Of a stretch of DNA of 64,000 nucleotides, positions 59,738 to 64,000 are shown in pieces. A program made the translations under genes and the position numbers. Source of the stretch: Embleya hyalina (lineage in GTDB: Bacteria > Actinomycetota > Actinomycetes > Streptomycetales > Streptomycetaceae); contig NZ_BIFH01000019.1 of NCBI RefSeq assembly GCF_003967355.1, positions 248,001 through 312,000 of the forward strand. Direction: 5' to 3'. Each line of letters opens with the position of its first letter. The first letter of the stretch is position 1. Under the pieces are notes generated by a model. That model made no database searches, was not told where the DNA came from, and saw nothing but the letters and a program-made list of their open reading frames with translations.

Positions 59738-61071
59738 GGGGTGGGCTCCGGATTCTTCGTCGCGTCGCCGACGGCGAGGTGGAGGGCGGTGAGGAAGTCG
59801 TCGAGGTCGGTGTCGGTCATGGGCGTCGACAGGCAACCGGTACCGCGGGCGTTGATGTGGACACCCCTGGCGAGCAGCCCCGTTCGGACCCTATTCCAGG
59901 TCCGGGCGTCGGCGGCGCGCCACGTGCGGTAGTCGCGTACCGGGCCTTCGACCAGGCTGATGTTGAACATCGACCCGGTGCCGTTGACGGTGACCGGCAG
60001 GCCGTACCCGGCGAAGACCTTCGCGATGCCGTCGCGGACCCGGGCGCCCGCGCGGTCCAGCGCCCGGACCTCCTCGGCCCCGAAGTGGCGCATGGTGGCC
60101 AGTCCCGCCGCGAGTCCGACGTTGAAGGCGGTGAACGTTCCGGTCTGGGCGATGGCCGGGGCGAAGCCGTCGAAGGCGCGCATGATCTCCTCGCGGCCGC
60201 CGAACGCGGCCAGCGGCATGCCCCCACCCATGATCTTGCCCAGGGCCACGAGGTCGGGCACGACGCCGTGCAGGCGCTGGGCGCCGCCGGTGTCCAGCCG
60301 CATGCTCTGGATCTCGTCGACGATCAGCAACGCGCCGTGTCGGTGCGCCTGTTCGGCGAGGAACGCCAGAAAGCCCGGCTCGGCGGTGATCAGTCCGGCG
60401 TTGCCGAGGAAGGGCTCGACCACGACCGCGGCGATCTCGGACCCGTGCTCGGCGAACGCGCGCCGCACGCCGGCGCGGTCGTTGTACCCCGCCACCAGGG
60501 TCGGCACGGGCAACAGGCCGGCACTGTTGGGCACGCCGAGACCGAACGTGCCCGGGGACAGCGGCTCCGCGCCGATCGACTGCTGCACCTCGTCACTGCT
60601 GCCGTGGAAACCCCCTTCGAACTTCAACAGGCGTCGCCGCCCGGTGAAGGCGCGCGCGGCCCGGGCCGCGAACGCGACCGCCTCGGTGCCCGAGAGCGCG
60701 AACCGCAGCCGCTCCATGACGGGGAACCGCTCGGTGAGCAGGTCCGCGAACTCGCGCTCGCTCGCACACGGTGCGCCCAGCGCCCCGCCGCGCCGCAGTT
60801 CCGCGATCGTCGCCTCGACGGTCGGGCCGTGCGCGTGCCCGTGGATCAGGCTCGTGTAGTTGTTGACCAGGTCGAGGTAGCGGTTGCCGTCGACGTCCCA
60901 CAGGTACTGGCCCGCGCCGCGCTCGGCGAACACCGGGTAGGGCGGGTAGGCCAGCGTCTGGCGCGAGACGCCCGCCGGGATGCGTCCGGTCGCCCGGGCG
61001 TAGGAGCCCTCCGAGCGTGGGGTGCGCTTGTTGAGGGCTCGCGTGGCGGCGTCCGGCGGGCTCTTCGTCAT
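59734..61071 (-). CDS. Class-III PLP aminotransferase (glutamate-1-semialdehyde-aminomutase-like)
   Basis: Protein of 445 residues. It opens with the GSA-like PAGVSRQTLAYPPYPVFAER and the cofactor region WDVDGNRYLDLVNNYTSLIH. The PLP Lys lies in VALGKIMGGGMPLAAFGG, and EIQSMRLDTGG carries the Asp-like pocket motif with Glu. GSA aminomutases act in haem synthesis, but the context (SDR, cyclase) indicates a catabolic aminotransferase or aminomutase of the same fold. ATG 61071 with GGAG 6-7 bases upstream. First gene of the leftward operon, divergent from the nucleoside hydrolase. Confidence 0.9.
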   Translation of the reverse strand: MTKSPPDAATRALNKRTPRSEGSYARATGRIPAGVSRQTLAYPPYPVFAERGAGQYLWDVDGNRYLDLVNNYTSLIHGHAHGPTVEATIAELRRGGALGAPCASEREFADLLTERFPVMERLRFALSGTEAVAFAARAARAFTGRRRLLKFEGGFHGSSDEVQQSIGAEPLSPGTFGLGVPNSAGLLPVPTLVAGYNDRAGVRRAFAEHGSEIAAVVVEPFLGNAGLITAEPGFLAFLAEQAHRHGALLIVDEIQSMRLDTGGAQRLHGVVPDLVALGKIMGGGMPLAAFGGREEIMRAFDGFAPAIAQTGTFTAFNVGLAAGLATMRHFGAEEVRALDRAGARVRDGIAKVFAGYGLPVTVNGTGSMFNISLVEGPVRDYRTWRAADARTWNRVRTGLLARGVHINARGTGCLSTPMTDTDLDDFLTALHLAVGDATKNPEPTP

Positions 61072-61214
61072 GGCAACTCCGTTGCGGATGGGAACGCGGA
61101 TGGGAACGGGTGGGCGGGATACGGCGCGCCACCTCGGTCCGGCCGGGGGAGAACGACCCCGGGCCGAACGGGTCGCCCCATGTGTAGCAGCGCGAAACCA
61201 CAACAGGCAAGACC

Positions 61215-61223
61215 GGTAATACC
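61215..61223. promoter_or_regulatory. GGTAATACC palindrome, copy 1
   Basis: Perfect 9-bp palindrome in the 313-base divergent gap, followed by CTTGAGAATGATCATCAAG, an imperfect inverted repeat with CTTGA/TCAAG arms. Faces the aminotransferase operon. Confidence 0.5.
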
Positions 61224-61327
61224 ACTTGAGAATGATCATCAAGGCTCGAAGCCCAGCTTTTGCCTGGTCAGGGCGCTCGAGGAGAACCGGGGGCGGCTCC
61301 TGATGCGCGAACCCACCCTTGACAGCT

Positions 61328-61336
61328 GGTAATACC
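61328..61336. promoter_or_regulatory. GGTAATACC palindrome, copy 2
   Basis: Second exact copy, 113 bases from the first and 48 bases before the nucleoside-hydrolase start. Having one copy near each divergent operon suggests a common regulator, perhaps of the GntR class, encoded outside the window. Confidence 0.5.
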
Positions 61337-61384
61337 TGACCTACCAATTCTCCATCGGCATTCGCGACATCCAGCGGAGGAACC

Positions 61385-62350
61385 ATGGCCAAACGACCCG
61401 TCCTCATCGACACCGACACCGGCGTGGACGACGGCATGGGCGTGATCTACGCCCTGAACCGTCCCGAACTCGACGTCGTGGGCGTGACGACCGTGTTCGG
61501 CAACGTGTCGGTCGAGCAGGTGACGCGCAACTCGCTGCTCATCCAGGAGCGGCTCGACCGGCGCGACGTGCCGGTGGCGCAGGGCGCCGCCAAGGGCCTC
61601 CTCGGCAGTCCCGAATTCCACGCCGGCATCCACGGCAGGGACGGAATCGGCGAATCCGGGCTCGTGCCCGCCGACGGCACCCCCGACCCCCGCTCGGCAG
61701 TCCGACTGATCCTCGACCTGTCGCACCGATACGCCGGGGAACTCGAGGTGATCGCGCTCGGCCCGCTCACCAACGTGGCGATCGCCCTGCTCGTCGATCC
61801 CGCCCTGGCCCGGCGGCTGCGCCGGGTCGTGTGGATGGGCGGGGCGGTGGCCTCGCCCGGCAACGTGAGCGCCGTCGCGGAGGCGGACGCGGCGCACGAT
61901 CCCGAGGGCGCACAGGTGGTCCTCGAATCGGGCGTCCCGGTCACGCTGGTGCCGCTGGACGTGACCGACGCGACGCTCCTGCGCGAGGCCGACCTGGAGC
62001 GAATCAAGGCCGGCGGTACCGCCGCCGGGGCGCTGGTGGCGGCCTTCGCCCCCTTCTACATGGAGTTCTACAGCCATCGGCTGGGGGAGTTCGCCTGCGC
62101 GATGCACTCCCCGCTGACCGTCGGCATCGTCGCGCGCCCCGACCTGATCGTCCGCTCCGGGAACCACCCCACCGCCATCGAACTCGCCCCCGGCCTGTCC
62201 CGGGGCGCCACCGTGGTGGACCGCCGGGTCCGGCCCCCGGAGCAGCTGCTGCGGGCCCTCCCGGCGCGGATCATCGAGGAGGTCGACCACGCCGGCTTCA
62301 TCGAGGACTTCGTCACCACGATCACCTCCACGTCCCCGGCCGCGCCGTGA
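61385..62350 (+). CDS. Inosine/uridine-preferring nucleoside hydrolase
   Basis: Protein of 321 residues. The N-terminal calcium-binding motif DTDTGVDDGMG (residues 9-19) is the signature of the family. GVTTVFGNVSVEQVTRN, VWMGGAV and the later HSPLTVGIV support it. These enzymes split ribonucleosides to base and ribose. The ATG follows GCGGAGGA with normal spacing. Its stop overlaps the adenosine deaminase start, so the two enzymes plus the following permease form a purine-nucleoside salvage operon. Confidence 0.9.
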   Translation: MAKRPVLIDTDTGVDDGMGVIYALNRPELDVVGVTTVFGNVSVEQVTRNSLLIQERLDRRDVPVAQGAAKGLLGSPEFHAGIHGRDGIGESGLVPADGTPDPRSAVRLILDLSHRYAGELEVIALGPLTNVAIALLVDPALARRLRRVVWMGGAVASPGNVSAVAEADAAHDPEGAQVVLESGVPVTLVPLDVTDATLLREADLERIKAGGTAAGALVAAFAPFYMEFYSHRLGEFACAMHSPLTVGIVARPDLIVRSGNHPTAIELAPGLSRGATVVDRRVRPPEQLLRALPARIIEEVDHAGFIEDFVTTITSTSPAAP

Positions 62351-63438
62351 CCACCCCCCACCCCACCCCGCGACTCCCGCTGGCCGTCCTGCACGACCAC
62401 CTTGACGGCGGGGCGCGACCCGAGACACTCCTCGAACTGGCGGCGGACATCGAGCACCCGATGCCCGCCGAGACCCCGCACGCGCTCGCCGCCTGGTTCG
62501 TCGCCGCCGCGAACACCGACCTGGACACCTTCCTGGCCACGTTCGAGCACATCACCCCCATGCTCCAGACCCGGGACGCGCTGCGCCGGATCGCCTACGA
62601 GAGCGTGCTGGATCTGGCCGCGGACTCGGTGGTGTACGCCGAACAGCGATTCGCCCCCGAGGAGCACCTGACCGCGGGACTCTCGCTCGACGCGGTCGTC
62701 GAAGCCGTCCAGGACGGATTCGCCGCCGGCATGCGCGACGCCCGTACCCCCGACGGGCACCCGGTCGTCGTCAACACCATCCTGTGCGCCCTGCGTACCG
62801 AACCCCACTCCCGGGACATCGCCTCCCTGGCGGTACGCAGACGCGGCGACGACCCCCGCCTGGTCGGGTTCGACCTCGCGGGTGCCGAACGCGGCGCCCC
62901 CGCCGCCGACCACGCCCAGGCCCTGCGCATCGCCCACGAGGGCGGCGTGTCGGTCACCGTGCACGCGGGAGAGGAGACCGGTCCCGACTACGTCGCCGAC
63001 GCGCTGACCCACGGCGCCCGGCGCATCGGACACGGCGTGTCCCTGATCGAGGAGCTCACCGCCGACGGCACCCCCGGCCCCGTCGGCGCGGAGGCACTGC
63101 GCCGGGGCGTATGCCTGGAGCTCGCGCCGACCTCCAACGTCCAGACCGGGGCCGCGCGATCGTTGGCGGACCACCCCCTGGCCCGGCTCCTGCGCGCCGG
63201 CCTCCCGGTCACCGTCAACCCGGACAACCGGCTGCTGTCCGGCATCACGGTGAGCTCGGAGTTCCACGCCGTCGCCGCGGCGCAGGGCCTCACGCCCCAA
63301 GAGCAACACCACATCTGCCGCACCGCCGTCCTCGCCGGATTCGGCGACCCGGAGGAACGCCACCGCATCCTGCACACCGTCATCGACCCCGCCTGGACCG
63401 CGCACCTCGCATCGGCCCCCCGCACCTCAGGACGGTAG
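62347..63438 (+). CDS. add: Adenosine deaminase
   Basis: Protein of 363 residues from a GTG overlapping the hydrolase stop (GTGA). Zinc and catalytic residues: His-x-His in LHDHLDGG, His and Glu in VTVHAGEE, His in RIGHGVSL and Asp in VTVNPDNRLLSG. All residues of the bacterial ADA family are kept, and the PDNR form is the one common in actinomycete ADAs. Converts adenosine to inosine, the substrate of the upstream nucleoside hydrolase. Deamination of a related aminopurine cannot be excluded. Confidence 0.9.
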   Translation: MTTPHPTPRLPLAVLHDHLDGGARPETLLELAADIEHPMPAETPHALAAWFVAAANTDLDTFLATFEHITPMLQTRDALRRIAYESVLDLAADSVVYAEQRFAPEEHLTAGLSLDAVVEAVQDGFAAGMRDARTPDGHPVVVNTILCALRTEPHSRDIASLAVRRRGDDPRLVGFDLAGAERGAPAADHAQALRIAHEGGVSVTVHAGEETGPDYVADALTHGARRIGHGVSLIEELTADGTPGPVGAEALRRGVCLELAPTSNVQTGAARSLADHPLARLLRAGLPVTVNPDNRLLSGITVSSEFHAVAAAQGLTPQEQHHICRTAVLAGFGDPEERHRILHTVIDPAWTAHLASAPRTSGR

Positions 63439-63440
63439 CC

Positions 63441-64000
63441 ATGAGTTCAGTCAGCAAGGACGGCCTCGGAACCGGAACGCTCGGGACGGGCGGCCTGGTC
63501 CTGTTCGTCCTCGCCTGCGTGGCCCCGATGGGCGCGGTCGTGTCGATCGTGCCGCTGGGCATCTTCCTCGGCGACGGGGCCGGGTTCCCCGGCGCGGTCA
63601 TCGTGGCCGGCCTCGTCCTGCTCTGCTTCGCCGTCGGATTCGTGGCGATGAGCCGGCACGTCGTCAACGCCGGCGCCTTCTACGCCTACGTCGCCCGCGG
63701 CCTGGGCAAACCCGCGGGCGTGGCCGCCTCGTTCCTGGCGACACTCGCCTACAACGCGTCGTTTTGGAGCCTGGGCGGAGCCGTGGGCTACTTCGCCCAC
63801 AACCTCTTCGCCGACGCGGGCCTGGACCTGCCCTGGCCGGCGTGGACCGCCGTCGCCCTCGCGATCGTCACGGTGCTGGGCCGGCGCAACATCGACCTCA
63901 GCGTCAAGGTCGTCGGCTGCGCGCTCCTGCTCGAGGTCACCGCGATCCTCGTCCTGGCGGTCGCCATCGTCGCCGACCGCGGCACCGCCGCCTTCCCGTT
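63441..64000 (+). CDS. APC-family permease, N-terminal part (3' end outside window)
   Basis: About 186 codons are present. Begins MSSVSKDGLGTGTLGTGGLV, then four hydrophobic segments, including VLFVLACVAPMGAVVSIVPL and VIVAGLVLLCFAVGFVAMS. The APC-specific AGAFYAYVARGLGKPAGVAA follows the third. It starts 2 bases after the deaminase stop and probably imports the substrate, or a product, of the salvage operon. The C-terminal half lies outside the window. Confidence 0.85.
   Translation, partial: MSSVSKDGLGTGTLGTGGLVLFVLACVAPMGAVVSIVPLGIFLGDGAGFPGAVIVAGLVLLCFAVGFVAMSRHVVNAGAFYAYVARGLGKPAGVAASFLATLAYNASFWSLGGAVGYFAHNLFADAGLDLPWPAWTAVALAIVTVLGRRNIDLSVKVVGCALLLEVTAILVLAVAIVADRGTAAFP

Noticed and set aside
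59734-61071. Aminotransferase as haem-pathway hemL
   Set aside because: No haem genes nearby; operon with SDR and cyclase suggests a catabolic paralogue.
1-64000. tRNA, rRNA, riboswitch or replication origin
   Set aside because: Scanning by eye gave no cloverleaf with conserved arms, no rRNA core sequences, no known riboswitch core and no DnaA-box cluster. Short ncRNAs cannot be excluded without computation.

Overview
The window is very GC-rich with strong G/C bias at third codon positions. It carries multi-gene operons joined by ATGA/GTGA stop-start overlaps, many GTG starts, ABC sugar importers without their own ATPase, Tat/lipoprotein exports, LuxR-type two-component genes, a transmembrane Ser/Thr kinase and a TerD protein. 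This points to a chromosome of a filamentous actinomycete of the Streptomycetaceae type. The genus is an inference. No tRNA, rRNA, CRISPR array or origin was found.

Layout. 1-3.8 kb: end of an operon with an APC permease, NAD-dependent epimerase, creatininase-type amidohydrolase and two SDR proteins, the second lacking its catalytic Tyr and Lys. 4.0-14.7 kb: a carbohydrate module made of a SIS-domain isomerase/deglycase, a Gfo/Idh dehydrogenase, two ABC permeases and a binding lipoprotein (minus strand), a ROK regulator, then divergently two more Gfo/Idh enzymes and a BadF-type sugar kinase. Candidate ROK operators lie in the divergent gap. 15-18.6 kb: an exported beta-helix protein, then a TetR regulator divergent from a Gal80-like oxidoreductase across a 17-bp perfect inverted repeat. 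18.8-24 kb: a LuxR-type response regulator divergent from an ABC exporter pair and an unusual histidine kinase, then a nitroreductase. 24.3-28.2 kb: aldo/keto reductase, SnoaL-like and GlcG-like proteins and an MFS pump facing a MarR regulator. 28.8-33.9 kb: a decayed and an intact agmatine-deiminase-like gene, a DUF4436 membrane protein and a transmembrane Ser/Thr kinase.

34.3-47.5 kb is an accessory, decaying region. It holds fragments of IS630, IS5 and IS21 elements, a frameshifted gene cut by an IS, a monophosphatase-like gene bracketed by IS ends, a chitin/cellulose-active LPMO with a DasR-type operator, several hypothetical genes, and an M56-protease remnant beside a 5'-uncertain methyltransferase. 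47.7-58.2 kb returns to intact genes: exported alpha/beta hydrolase, TerD-VWA protein, exported carboxylesterase with a divergent TetR, GNAT, HxlR divergent from an enoyl-CoA hydratase, and an MFS-TetR operon behind a 20-bp perfect inverted repeat. 58.3-64 kb: a divergent cluster of cyclase, SDR and class-III aminotransferase on one side, and nucleoside hydrolase, adenosine deaminase and APC permease on the other, sharing two copies of a GGTAATACC palindrome.

How the genes work together. The main theme is uptake and stepwise oxidation or deamination of small carbohydrates and nitrogenous metabolites, each module under a local ROK, TetR or MarR repressor whose probable operator can be seen. 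Functions are assigned by recognising families and motifs by eye. No database search was possible.
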